Positions 11,083 to 18,724 of a stretch of 64,000 bases of DNA are shown piece by piece. The position numbers and the translations under genes are program-made. Numbering within the stretch: position 1 is the first letter of the stretch; every line of letters starts with the position of its first letter. The DNA comes from Lentzea aerocolonigenes (GTDB lineage Bacteria > Actinomycetota > Actinomycetes > Mycobacteriales > Pseudonocardiaceae). The stretch is taken from contig NZ_BBOJ01000028.1 of the NCBI RefSeq assembly GCF_000974445.1, positions 62,001 to 126,000 of the forward strand, written 5' to 3'. The notes under the pieces were generated by a model. It ran no database searches. It saw nothing but the letters and a program-made list of their open reading frames with translations, and had not been told where the DNA came from.

Positions 11083-11966
11083 TTCGTGTCCTCGTAGTGC
11101 CGCAGGAACAGCTCCTCCAGCGTCGGCGGCTGCGAGGTCAGCGTGCGCACGCCCGAGGAGACGAGCTGCTTGAGCACGGGGTCGAGCTTGTCCGAGTCGA
11201 CCTCGAACTTGACGCGGTTGCCCTCGGCGACGAGGTCGTGCACGCCCGCCATCGAGGTGAGCCCGTTGGGCGGGCCCGCGAGCTCGGCGGAGATCGACGT
11301 GCGGGTCAGGTGCCGCAGGTCGGCGAGCGTGCCGGTCTCGACGATGTGGCCGTTGCGAATGATGCTCACCCGATCGCACAACGCCTCGACCTCGGCGAGG
11401 ATGTGGCTCGACAGCAGCACGGTGCGGCCGCGCTCGCGTTCGTCGTTGATGCAGTCCTGGAAGACGGCCTCCATCAACGGGTCGAGGCCGGACGTCGGCT
11501 CGTCCAGGATCAGCAGCTCGACGTCCGACGACAGCGCGGCGACCAGCGCGACCTTCTGCCGGTTGCCCTTGGAGTAGGTGCGGCCCTTCTTGCGCGGGTC
11601 CAGTTCGAAGCGCTCGAGGAGCTCCGCGCGGCGGGCCTTGTTCAGGCCACCGCGGAGCCGTCCGAGCAGGTCGATGACCTCGCCACCGGTCAGGTTGGGC
11701 CAGAGGTTCACGTCGCCGGGGACGTAGGCGAGGCGGCGGTGAAGGGCTGCGGTGTCCTTCCACGGGTCGCCGCCGAGCAGCCGCGCGGTGCCGGAGTCGG
11801 CACGCAGCAGGCCGAGGAGGATCCGGATCGTCGTCGACTTGCCGGCGCCGTTCGGGCCGAGGAAGCCGTGCACCTCACCGGTCTGGACGTCCAGGTTCAG
11901 GTCGTCCAGTGCACGCGTCGGACCGAAGGTCTTGACCAGGCCCGACACGGATATCGCAGATGTCAT
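11079..11966 (-). CDS. ABC transporter ATP-binding protein, DrrA/CcmA type
   Basis: This 295-residue ATPase has Walker A GPNGAGKST (residue 38 on), a Q-loop region 'LAYVPGDVNLWPNLTGGEV', signature 'YSKGNRQKVALVAAL' (a variant with SKGNRQ in place of LSGGQ), Walker B 'LLILDEPTSGLDPL', and the switch His in 'LLSSHILAEVEALCD'. The C-terminal extension 'PPTLEELFLRHYEDTK' is typical of drug-export ATPases. Its stop overlaps the permease start by 4 bases (ATGA). The gene faces a divergent regulator with an operator in the gap, so its expression is likely controlled by it. Confidence 0.92.
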   Translation of the reverse strand: MTSAISVSGLVKTFGPTRALDDLNLDVQTGEVHGFLGPNGAGKSTTIRILLGLLRADSGTARLLGGDPWKDTAALHRRLAYVPGDVNLWPNLTGGEVIDLLGRLRGGLNKARRAELLERFELDPRKKGRTYSKGNRQKVALVAALSSDVELLILDEPTSGLDPLMEAVFQDCINDERERGRTVLLSSHILAEVEALCDRVSIIRNGHIVETGTLADLRHLTRTSISAELAGPPNGLTSMAGVHDLVAEGNRVKFEVDSDKLDPVLKQLVSSGVRTLTSQPPTLEELFLRHYEDTK

Positions 11967-11986
11967 GCCCGGTAAGCTACACTTCT

Positions 11987-12002
11987 TTCACAACTTCGTG
12001 AA
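11987..12002. promoter_or_regulatory. Candidate operator between ABC exporter and divergent regulator
   Basis: TTCAC-AACTTC-GTGAA is a perfect 5+6+5 inverted repeat. It lies 20 bases upstream of the ATPase ATG and 47 bases before the regulator GTG at 12050, so it could control both genes. This is the usual layout for an autoregulating HTH repressor and its exporter target. Confidence 0.55.
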
Positions 12003-12049
12003 GTACGTAAATTTTGCCCGATCGGCTGACGAAAGGGGATGATGCCGCC

Positions 12050-12547
12050 GTGACGAGAGCTACACAGCGTGACACGCAGGCGGTGAGCCAGTTCGTCGAG
12101 CGCTTCGGCGGAATTCTGGCGGACACCGGCGTGCCCCGCATGCCGGCTCGCATCCTCGCGGCGCTGATGACGACGGACTCAGGACGGCTCACCTCAGCCG
12201 AGATCGCCGATCTGCTGCAGATCAGCCCGGCGGCGGTGTCGGGCGCGGTGCGCTACCTGACCACGGTCCAGATCGTCAGCCGCGAGCGCGAACCGGGATC
12301 GCGCCGGGACGTCTACCGGATGCGCGACAACGTCTGGTACGAGGCAACGTTCCGCAAGGACCAGATGCTCGGGATGATCGACGAGGTGCTCGGCGAGGGC
12401 GTCGACGCGCTCGGCCCGGACACCGACGCCGGGGTGCGGCTCGACGAGACGCGCGAGTTCTTCCGGTTCTGCCACGCCGAGCTCGGCTCGATGCTGGACC
12501 GGTGGCGCGCGCACCGCGAGAAGTGGCTCGAACAGCGCGAAGCCTGA
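12050..12547 (+). CDS. GbsR/MarR-type winged-helix transcriptional regulator
   Basis: This protein of about 165 residues has a winged helix in the first half: 'MPARILAALMTTDSGRLTSAEIADLL', then the recognition helix 'ISPAAVSGAVRYLTTV' and wing 'VSREREPGSRRDVYRM'. The C-terminal helices 'FRKDQMLGMIDEV' onward fit the GbsR-like branch of MarR regulators. The GTG at 12050 has AAAGGGG about 11 bases upstream; a TTG at 12014 in frame is the alternative and would add 12 residues. It is divergent from the ABC exporter with an inverted repeat between. Repression of that operon is likely; the ligand is unknown. Confidence 0.8.
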   Translation: MTRATQRDTQAVSQFVERFGGILADTGVPRMPARILAALMTTDSGRLTSAEIADLLQISPAAVSGAVRYLTTVQIVSREREPGSRRDVYRMRDNVWYEATFRKDQMLGMIDEVLGEGVDALGPDTDAGVRLDETREFFRFCHAELGSMLDRWRAHREKWLEQREA

Positions 12548-12551
12548 AACA

Positions 12552-12598
12552 ATGAACGGCGCATTTATCCACTTGAGGTGGACAAATGCGCCGTTCAT
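12552..12598. terminator. Strong bidirectional hairpin terminator
   Basis: The 15-bp arms ATGAACGGCGCATTT and AAATGCGCCGTTCAT are perfectly complementary, and inside them TCCAC/GTGGA pairs again. The hairpin stands alone between the convergent regulator gene and the S1 protease gene. Runs of T/A at the inner end are unusual for this GC-rich DNA. Confidence 0.8.
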
Positions 12599-12609
12599 CG
12601 ATTGCTGCG

Positions 12610-13710
12610 TCAGCCCGTGACGAGCGTCAGACCGTACGCCGAGAGGATCTCGTTGACCGGCTGGAAGTAGGTCGTGCCGCCGCTGGTGCAGTTGCCGGAG
12701 CCACCGGAGGTGACGCCCTGCGCCTGCGTGCCGCTGACCCACGAGCCGCCGGAGTCACCGGGCTCCGCGCACACGTTCGTGCGCGTCAGACCGCTGACCG
12801 AGCCCTCCTGGTAGTTCACCGTCTGGCTCTTGGCCTGGACCTCACCGCAGTGCCAGCCCGTGGTCGAGCCGGACCGGCAGATCGACGCGCCGACCGCGGC
12901 CTCGGTGTGACCGGCCACGACGACGTCGGCGCCGCCGTAGTGGTTCACCTTGGCCGTCGCCGTCCACGCCGAGTTGGTGCGGACGAACGAGTAGTCGTTG
13001 CCGGGGAAGGACGACTTCTCGAACTCACCCATCGCCGACCGGTCCACACCGGCCACCGTGTCACCGGGCGAACCGCAGTGACCGGCGGACACGAACCCGC
13101 CCTGCACCGCGAACCCGATGGAACAACGACCGGCGTTGTTGATGTAGTAGGCGTCGCCGCCGCGCACGTCCTTGAGCAGACGCGGCGCCTCGTCGGTCTC
13201 GACGACCTTCGCGAGCGTGCCCGCCTTGCCGGCGAACGACTTCGCCGCCTCGGCCTGGCCGCGCTTGACGGTGATCGTCACGGCGTTCGCGCGGGTGTCG
13301 ACGAACCAGCCGGTGACCTCGGCGGGAGCCTTCGCGGCGTCCAGCTCAGCCTTGGCCGAGTCGAGGGCACCCGCGGAGTTCGCGACCACCTTCGGTTCCG
13401 CGCCGAGCCGGCGGAGCCGGTCGGTCTTCGCCGCGTCGGTCACGCCCACGACGAGCTTGCCGGCGGACGCGTCGAACCACGCGCCACCGAAGCTGTCACC
13501 GGCGAAACCCTCCACGACGCGCTGCAGGACCGCGGCCGCGTTCTCCTGGCGAAGACGTTCGGTCGCCTGCTGGGCGTTGAGCCCCAGGTCGCGCTGCATC
13601 GCGGCGAGCAGGTCAGCCGACGGTTGCGGCGCGGCGACGGCGGCAGGGGAGACCGTCGTCGCGAGTGCACCCGCCAGCACGGCGACTGCCGCGACAGCCA
13701 TGCGCTTCAT
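12610..13710 (-). CDS. Secreted S1 serine protease, streptogrisin/alpha-lytic type
   Basis: This is a 366-residue preproenzyme. Residues 1-28 form a Sec signal peptide (MKRMAVAAVAVLAGALATTV then SPAAVAA). A pro-region of the alpha-lytic type follows, with 'RDLGLNAQQATERLRQENAA' and 'FAGDSFGGAWFDASAGKLVV'. The mature chymotrypsin-fold domain has His in 'GFVSAGHCG', Asp in 'GNDYSFVRT' and Ser in 'EPGDSGGSW', with paired cysteines. The ATG at 13710 has AAGGAG 8 bases upstream; an ATG two codons earlier is too close to it. The pro-region should act as folding catalyst. It lies head to head with the S8 protease, 408 bases apart. Confidence 0.93.
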   Translation of the reverse strand: MKRMAVAAVAVLAGALATTVSPAAVAAPQPSADLLAAMQRDLGLNAQQATERLRQENAAAVLQRVVEGFAGDSFGGAWFDASAGKLVVGVTDAAKTDRLRRLGAEPKVVANSAGALDSAKAELDAAKAPAEVTGWFVDTRANAVTITVKRGQAEAAKSFAGKAGTLAKVVETDEAPRLLKDVRGGDAYYINNAGRCSIGFAVQGGFVSAGHCGSPGDTVAGVDRSAMGEFEKSSFPGNDYSFVRTNSAWTATAKVNHYGGADVVVAGHTEAAVGASICRSGSTTGWHCGEVQAKSQTVNYQEGSVSGLTRTNVCAEPGDSGGSWVSGTQAQGVTSGGSGNCTSGGTTYFQPVNEILSAYGLTLVTG

Positions 13711-13716
13711 AGGCAT

Positions 13717-14118
13717 TTCTCCTTGATCTTCGGTTCTGCAGGGCCGGTGTAACGCCGGACCGGGCAACCGCGATGAGGAGATCGGCTGTGCTGCAACACA
13801 GCCCGCACGACACCGGATGCATGGCGTCCCCAGGCGGTCGAACTGCCCGATCAGTTCGTTCCTCCGTCTGGGGGACGCTATGTTGTGCTGCCTACCGGCC
13901 GGTAGGGCCGATCGAGGGTGGACCTCTCGGCGTTGGGCTTGGTATAGGGAAACCAAATGCCTTCTCTTGGCCGATTTCCGTGACTGTGCGCAATCATTGC
14001 GATTGACACGAAACGTCAAATCTGTCAACAGTTCGCACTCGACGGCGTATCCCTCTGACCTGCGGTTTAGGGCTAGCGTGCAGGACACCCTGTTCCCTGC
14101 ACGAGGGAGAACCCTGCA
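13717..14118. promoter_or_regulatory. Divergent promoter region of two secreted proteases, with palindromes
   Basis: There is no gene in these 402 bases. It contains the perfect palindrome CCTACCGGCCGGTAGG (13891-13906) and CGCAAT-C-ATTGCG (13989-14001), which ends next to a TTGACA box (14003-14008). GAGGGAGAA precedes the S8 start at 14119, and AAGGAG precedes the S1 start. Parts are less GC-rich than the rest. Joint regulation of the two proteases is inferred. Confidence 0.5.
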
Positions 14119-15915
14119 ATGCGAAGAGTCTTGGGTACGGGACTCGCTGCCGCTGCCGCCGTGTGTTTGGCCGCAGCTGTGGCACCCGCCGCATCAGCTC
14201 AGGAAAACCTGGGGACGATTCTCGGCGCCGAGCGCGCCGACGTCGTGAAGGACAGCTACATCGTCTCGCTGAAGGCCGACACGGCGTCGAGGGCCGCCGC
14301 GCCTGGCCTGGCGAGCAAGTACGGCGGCCAGGTCGGTCAGGTCTGGCAGCACGCGCTCAACGGCTTCTCGGTGAAGATGAGCGCCAAGCAGGCGCAGCGT
14401 CTCGCCGCGGACCCGAAGGTCGCGTACGTGCAGCAGGACGCCGAGGTGCACATGCTCGACGTCCAGCAGAACCCGCCGTCGTGGGGCCAGGACCGCGTCG
14501 ACCAGCGCGACCTGCCGCTGAGCAACAGCTACCAGTACGACACCACGGCGTCCAACGTCACGGCGTACATCATCGACACCGGTGTGCGCACCACGCACAC
14601 GACGTTCGGCGGACGCGCCACCTGGGGCACCAACACCTCCGGTGACGGCAACAACAGCGACTGCAACGGCCACGGCACGCACGTGGCGGGCACCATCGCG
14701 GGCGCGGAGTACGGCCTCGCGAAGGGCGCCAAGGTCGTCGCCGTCAAGGTGCTGAACTGCCAGGGCTCCGGCACCACCGCCGGTGTCGTCGGCGGCATCG
14801 ACTGGGTGACGGCGAACGCGGTGAAGCCCGCGGTCGCCAACATGTCGCTCGGTGGCGGCGCGGACGCCACCCTGGACGCGGCCGTGCGCCGCTCCATCGC
14901 GGCCGGCGTGACCTACGCGATCGCCTCCGGCAACTCGAACACCGACGCCTGCAGCACCTCGCCTGCACGCGTCACCGAGGCGATCACGGTCAACGCGTCG
15001 ACCAACACCGACGCGCGCGCCTCGTTCTCGAACTACGGCTCCTGCACGGACATCTACGCGCCGGGTCAGAACATCGTGTCGTCGTGGAACACCAACGACA
15101 CCGCGACCAACAACATCTCCGGCACGTCGATGGCCACCCCGCACGTCGCGGGTGGCGCGGCCCTGTGGCTCGCCACGCACCCGAACGACAGCCCGGCTGC
15201 CGTGTGGGCCGGTCTGGACGCGGCGTCCACGCCCAACAAGATCACCAACGTCGGCGCCAACACGCCGAACAAGCTGCTCTACACGCTCTTCGGCGGCGGC
15301 CAGCCCGGCACCCCGTCGGTGACGAACCCGGGCAACCAGACGTCGACGGTCGGCACGGCGGTCTCGCTGCAGCTCGCGGCGTCCGGCGGCACCCCGCCGT
15401 ACACCTGGTCCGTCTCCGGTCTCCCGGCCGGTCTGTCGGCGTCCGCCTCCGGCGCGATCTCCGGCACGCCGACCACGGCGGGCACCTCCACGGTGACCGC
15501 CACGGTGACCGACTCGGCGGGCAAGACCGGTTCCGCGACCTTCACGTGGACGGTCAACGCGGTCGGCAGCGGCTGTGACGCCAAGACCAACTCCACCCCG
15601 GTCACCATCGGCGACCTGTCGACCGTGACCAGCACGATCGTCATCTCGGGCTGCGCGGGCAACGCGTCGGCCACGTCGTCGATCAAGGTCTCGATCACGC
15701 ACACCTACAAGGGCGACCTCGTGGTGGACCTGGTCGCGCCCGACGGCTCGGTCTACAACCTGCACAACCGGTCCGGCGGCTCGGCCGACAACATCAACGA
15801 GACCTACACCCGCGACCTGTCGGGTGAGGCTGCCAACGGCACCTGGACGCTGCGCGTGCGCGACGCGGCGTTCCTGGACACCGGCACGTTGAACAGCTGG
15901 ACGCTCGACCTCTGA
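14119..15915 (+). CDS. Secreted S8 subtilisin-like protease with I9 propeptide, Ig-like and P domains
   Basis: This is a 598-residue extracellular protease. It has a signal peptide (about 1-27, LAAAAAVCLAAAVAPAASA), then an inhibitor I9 propeptide ('DSYIVSLKAD' to 'AYVQQDAEV'). The subtilisin domain has Asp in 'AYIIDTGV', His in 'CNGHGTHVAGT' and Ser in 'SGTSMATPHVAGG'. A putative-Ig (He_PIG-like) domain follows (about 400-480: 'GTPPYTWSVSGLPAGL'), then a C-terminal P-domain of the proprotein-convertase type ('ITHTYKGDLVVDLVAPDG' to 'LNSWTLDL'). It probably degrades proteins for nutrition or developmental turnover. The same order occurs in many actinomycete secreted subtilases. Confidence 0.93.
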   Translation: MRRVLGTGLAAAAAVCLAAAVAPAASAQENLGTILGAERADVVKDSYIVSLKADTASRAAAPGLASKYGGQVGQVWQHALNGFSVKMSAKQAQRLAADPKVAYVQQDAEVHMLDVQQNPPSWGQDRVDQRDLPLSNSYQYDTTASNVTAYIIDTGVRTTHTTFGGRATWGTNTSGDGNNSDCNGHGTHVAGTIAGAEYGLAKGAKVVAVKVLNCQGSGTTAGVVGGIDWVTANAVKPAVANMSLGGGADATLDAAVRRSIAAGVTYAIASGNSNTDACSTSPARVTEAITVNASTNTDARASFSNYGSCTDIYAPGQNIVSSWNTNDTATNNISGTSMATPHVAGGAALWLATHPNDSPAAVWAGLDAASTPNKITNVGANTPNKLLYTLFGGGQPGTPSVTNPGNQTSTVGTAVSLQLAASGGTPPYTWSVSGLPAGLSASASGAISGTPTTAGTSTVTATVTDSAGKTGSATFTWTVNAVGSGCDAKTNSTPVTIGDLSTVTSTIVISGCAGNASATSSIKVSITHTYKGDLVVDLVAPDGSVYNLHNRSGGSADNINETYTRDLSGEAANGTWTLRVRDAAFLDTGTLNSWTLDL

Positions 15916-15929
15916 TTCACCGCTGAACG

Positions 15930-15963
15930 AACCGCCCCCGGTGCTTCCGCCTCGGGGGCGGTT
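15930..15963. terminator. Hairpin terminator after the S8 protease gene
   Basis: AACCGCCCCCG (15930-15940) and CGGGGGCGGTT (15953-15963) pair perfectly around a 12-base loop; outer GAACGA/TCGTTC extend the stem. It lies between convergent genes and its right edge touches the stop of the next gene. Confidence 0.75.
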
Positions 15964-15969
15964 CCTCGT

Positions 15970-16416
15970 TCAGGCCTCGAACCACTCGCGCCGGTGCTCG
16001 AACCACTCCGCCAGGTCGTCATCGTCGACGTGCTGGCGCAGCAGGAGCTCCAGCACGTCGTCCCGGTCGGGGTGGTCGCTCGCGCGCACGTGGTCGAGCG
16101 TGACCTGGACCCCCGCCGCGAAGAGGTGCTCCACGTCGTAGGCGCAGCCGGCGTCGAAGTTGGCGCGCTTGATCGCGTGGTGCCGCCAGACGTCCTCGAC
16201 CTGCCGGTGCTCGGCCAGCAGGAACCCGGCCAGCGCGGCCTGCTCCCCCAGGCCCTGGGAGTTCGCGCGGCACAACGCTTCCTGCTCGACCAGGAACCGC
16301 AGCAACGGCAGGTCCGCCCTCGTGCGCTCGTCGCGCAGCACCTCGCCGCGGGCCGCCTCGTTCGCGTCCTCGCCGTCCTGTGCGCGCTCGTACCGCAACC
16401 GTTGCCAGGCCGTCAT
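15970..16416 (-). CDS. Conserved-looking small hypothetical protein, acidic
   Basis: A 148-residue soluble protein I do not recognise. It is rich in Glu, Asp, Arg and His, with long amphipathic helices ('LPLLRFLVEQEALCRANSQG', 'AALAGFLLAEHRQVEDVWRH') and a tail 'DDDDLAEWFEHRREWFE'. There is no signal peptide or transmembrane segment. I used the ATG at 16416 because sequence upstream loses helical character and reads through the clpS 5' region on the other strand. Divergent from clpS by about 30 bases. Function unknown. Confidence 0.6.
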   Translation of the reverse strand: MTAWQRLRYERAQDGEDANEAARGEVLRDERTRADLPLLRFLVEQEALCRANSQGLGEQAALAGFLLAEHRQVEDVWRHHAIKRANFDAGCAYDVEHLFAAGVQVTLDHVRASDHPDRDDVLELLLRQHVDDDDLAEWFEHRREWFEA

Positions 16417-16449
16417 CCGTCCATTGTGGCCCTGCCGCATACTCTGCCG

Positions 16450-16692
16450 GTGAGTTCTGGGGGCAGCTGGCAGGTCGTCGTGCACAACGACGACCACAAC
16501 GTGTTTTCCGTGGTCCACCACCTGATGCGCAAGGTGTGCGGCGCGAGCGATGCGATCGCACGGGAGAAGACCACGCAGGTCCACCAACGCGGACATGCGG
16601 TGGTCGGCGAGTACGAGAGCCGGGAAGAGGCCGAGACGACCGCGCTGAGCCTGGTCAGGTTCGGGCTACACACGACCTTCGGGCGGGTGTGA
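16450..16692 (+). CDS. clpS: ClpS-like N-degron adaptor of the Clp protease
   Basis: This is an 80-residue protein with the ClpS core 'WQVVVHNDDHNVFSVVHHLM', the helix 'AIAREKTTQVHQRGHAVV', and 'SREEAETTALSLVRFGLHTT'. The HNDD motif is the N-degron pocket. ClpS hands substrates with destabilising N-termini to ClpA/ClpC. The GTG at 16450 leaves a short N-terminus before the core; a GTG at 16426 is an alternative. There is no strong ribosome site for either. The downstream gene starts one base after its stop, so they are co-translated. Confidence 0.8.
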   Translation: MSSGGSWQVVVHNDDHNVFSVVHHLMRKVCGASDAIAREKTTQVHQRGHAVVGEYESREEAETTALSLVRFGLHTTFGRV

Positions 16693-16693
16693 G

Positions 16694-17185
16694 GTGGAGG
16701 ATCCCAACTTCGCCGTGGTCTCGGCAGGCGACGGACTGCTCGTGCGCGCGTCGGAGGCGTTCATCGCCTCCGCGTTGCCGGTGCTCGCCGAACTGCACGA
16801 CCTGCTGGAGAACGGCGTCGTGCCGCGTCAGCGCAGGAGGCGGTTCTGGCGTGCCCCGACCGCGGAAGCCCTGATGCGGCAGATGTTCCCGGACACCTCC
16901 AGCTCTCCCGCCGAGGCTGACGCGTTCTGGGAACGCCACCGGGAGGTGCTCACCGACTCCGGGCCGTCGCGACGCGTGCGGGAACGGTTCGGGGAGCCGA
17001 CCCCGTGGTTGATCGGGTTCGACGAGGTCGACGACTGGCTCGTCACCTTCGCCCAGCTGCGAGGGCTGCACCGGACGTGGTCCCGCTCGACCACGGCCAG
17101 CGCTCAGGGGTTCAGCTCCGTGCAACACGCCTTGGTCGCGGCCCTCGAACCGAGCGCCGCTCACGGCTGGCCCATTCCTCACTGA
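16694..17185 (+). CDS. DUF2017-like protein next to clpS
   Basis: A 163-residue soluble helical protein. 'LPVLAELHDLLENG', 'PTAEALMRQMFPD', 'AEADAFWERHREVLTD' and 'VDDWLVTFAQLRGLH' resemble in order and spacing the DUF2017 proteins that often follow clpS in actinobacteria, but the match is by eye and the protein is slightly short. It starts with GTG one base after the clpS stop and likely works in the same pathway. Its C-terminus ends in 'HGWPIPH'. Confidence 0.6.
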   Translation: MEDPNFAVVSAGDGLLVRASEAFIASALPVLAELHDLLENGVVPRQRRRRFWRAPTAEALMRQMFPDTSSSPAEADAFWERHREVLTDSGPSRRVRERFGEPTPWLIGFDEVDDWLVTFAQLRGLHRTWSRSTTASAQGFSSVQHALVAALEPSAAHGWPIPH

Positions 17186-17188
17186 GAA

Positions 17189-17218
17189 CGAATCGCTTTC
17201 CATTCGCATTGCGATTCG
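17189..17218. terminator. Hairpin after the clpS operon
   Basis: CGAATCGC (17189-17196) and GCGATTCG (17211-17218) pair around a 14-base loop. It lies directly after the operon stop, in a distinctly AT-richer gap. A second perfect palindrome, CAGTGATCACTG (17258-17269), overlaps the stop of the convergent LOG gene. Both are candidate terminators; neither has a clear U-run. Confidence 0.45.
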
Positions 17219-17263
17219 ACTGCCGCCACGTTGAAGATCCTTTGCAGTTCCTTTTATCAGTGA

Positions 17264-17842
17264 TCACTGGTCGATGGGCGCGTCCTCCGCCCACCGATAA
17301 ACGGGCGGCACGTAATCGGTGAAACGGTCGAGCAACCGTTCGAGGTCGTCGTCCACCAACACCATGTCGCGGTACGCCGGCTTGAGAAACCCCTCGGACA
17401 CCATGTGGTCGATCATCGCGATCAGGTGGTCGTAGTAGCCGTCGACGTTGAGCAGGCCGATCGGCTTGGCGTGCAGCTCGAGCTGGGCCCACGTCCAGAT
17501 CTCGAAGAACTCGTCCAGGGTGCCCGCACCGCCCGGCAGCGCGACGAAGGCGCCCGACAGGTCCGCCATCAGCGCTTTCCGCTGGTGCATGGTGTCGACG
17601 ACGTGCAGTTCCGTGAGGCCGTCGTGCGCGATCTCCCACTCGACCATGTGGTGCGGGATCACCCCGATGACCGACCCTCCGACGTTCAGCGCACCGTCGG
17701 CCACGGCACCCATCGTGCCGACCCGGCCACCGCCGTAGACGACCTCGATCCCGCGCCGCGCGAGCAGCCGGCCCGCCTCGGCCGCGGCCCGCACGTGCCG
17801 CACCCTCCCTGCCGACGAACCGCAGAAGACACAAATTCGCAT
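17264..17842 (-). CDS. LOG-family cytokinin riboside 5'-monophosphate phosphoribohydrolase
   Basis: This 192-residue enzyme has the Rossmann-like start 'ICVFCGSSAG', 'VVYGGGRVGTMGAVAD' and the family signature PGGAGTLDEFFE with 'MHQRKALM' before it, which together define LOG / TIGR00730 proteins. They hydrolyse cytokinin nucleotide monophosphates to the active free base. Many family members act on AMP or are misannotated lysine decarboxylases. Here the head-to-head isopentenyltransferase gives context for a cytokinin role. AAGGTG lies 5 bases before the ATG. The 168-base gap with the IPT gene holds both promoters. Confidence 0.88.
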   Translation of the reverse strand: MRICVFCGSSAGRVRHVRAAAEAGRLLARRGIEVVYGGGRVGTMGAVADGALNVGGSVIGVIPHHMVEWEIAHDGLTELHVVDTMHQRKALMADLSGAFVALPGGAGTLDEFFEIWTWAQLELHAKPIGLLNVDGYYDHLIAMIDHMVSEGFLKPAYRDMVLVDDDLERLLDRFTDYVPPVYRWAEDAPIDQ

Positions 17843-18010
17843 GAGGACACCTTATAACCGAATCGCGCGGGCAAGGAGGAAGAAACGGACATCTTCCGCC
17901 AATTCCGCCGTGACGCTGAACAATTCCTGAAGGTCACCGGCAGCCGGTGAAATCCCGCCGAAGCGAGGTGAAAGTGGAGAGGGAAATCGACAGGCAAAGG
18001 AGTGCGGACA
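17843..18010. promoter_or_regulatory. Shared divergent promoter region of LOG and IPT genes
   Basis: The 168 bases hold AAGGTG before the LOG ATG with TTATAA nearby on the same strand, and AAAGGAG (17996-18002) 8 bases before the IPT ATG. Local base composition is lower in GC than flanking genes. No palindromic operator stands out. Confidence 0.45.
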
Positions 18011-18679
18011 ATGAATTGCGTGCATCTGGTCGTCGGCCCCACTGGTGCGGGTAAGACGGAGGTCGCCACGAACATCGCGGACGAGCACGACGCGCCGGTC
18101 GTCGTCGCCGACCGGATCCAGTGCTACCTCGACCTGCCCGTCACGAGCGCGCGGTTCGACGGGCCGCGCCGCCACCACCTCGACGCGAGGACCGTGCCCG
18201 ACGGCGACTACCCGCTGCACGAAGCCGCGCACGCGCTCCTGAGGAAGGTCGAGTCCCTGAGCCGCAGGCACGACTACGTGGTGGTGGAAGGCGGGTCCAT
18301 CTCGTTGCTGCGCAGGTTCGCCGACTGCCGCGGGCGGTTCCCGTTCCGGCTCACGTCCACCGTGCTGCCGCTCGTCGACGAACGCACGCACCTCGACCGG
18401 TTGCGCACGCGGGCCGCGCGGATGATCGCCGACGGCATGCTCGACGAGATCGCGAAGGCCTGGCAGCACCGGAGGCAGCGCTCGTTCGTCGCGTCGGTCA
18501 ACGGGCCGGAGGCCGTGCTCCACTGGTGCATCAGGACAGGCCTCGACCCCGAAGACCTCCCCGGCATCCGCGAGGCCGACATCGCCGAGCTCACCGAACG
18601 CATCGCGGTGGTGCACCACGAACACAGCCTCGAACAGCACCGGGTGTTCACCACGCTGTTCGGCTGGAACCACGACTGA
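18011..18679 (+). CDS. Adenylate isopentenyltransferase, Tzs/FasD-type
   Basis: This 222-residue enzyme has P-loop GPTGAGKT (residues 9-16), then 'VADRIQCYLDLPVTSAR', 'RRHHLDARTVPDGDYPLHEAA', 'VVVEGGSISLLRRF', and the C-terminal 'LTERIAVVHHEHSLEQH'. These align well by eye with what I know of Agrobacterium Tzs/Ipt (DRVQC, EGGSISLL, EH-L-Q), which transfer an isopentenyl group to AMP to make cytokinin nucleotides. It is not MiaA, whose tRNA-binding insert and length of about 300 residues it lacks. The ATG at 18011 has AAAGGAG 8 bases upstream; the GTG three codons earlier lies on that site. With the divergent LOG gene it completes a minimal cytokinin pathway. Confidence 0.85.
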   Translation: MNCVHLVVGPTGAGKTEVATNIADEHDAPVVVADRIQCYLDLPVTSARFDGPRRHHLDARTVPDGDYPLHEAAHALLRKVESLSRRHDYVVVEGGSISLLRRFADCRGRFPFRLTSTVLPLVDERTHLDRLRTRAARMIADGMLDEIAKAWQHRRQRSFVASVNGPEAVLHWCIRTGLDPEDLPGIREADIAELTERIAVVHHEHSLEQHRVFTTLFGWNHD

Positions 18680-18688
18680 TCGGATGCC

Positions 18689-18715
18689 GGCGCGCGCTGC
18701 GGGACAGCGCGCGCC
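18689..18715. terminator. Hairpin terminator between IPT gene and mshC
   Basis: GGCGCGCGCTG and CAGCGCGCGCC form a perfect 11-bp stem with a 5-base loop, between the convergent IPT and mshC stops (18679 and 18725). Confidence 0.75.
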
Positions 18716-18724
18716 TGCTGACCG

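Noticed and set aside
17264..17842. Lysine decarboxylase
   Set aside because: A common mislabel of PGGxGTxxE proteins; no PLP site is present.
18011..18679. tRNA isopentenyltransferase MiaA as identity of the IPT gene
   Set aside because: Too short, no tRNA-binding insert, and motifs fit Tzs/Ipt better; the LOG neighbour supports cytokinin synthesis.
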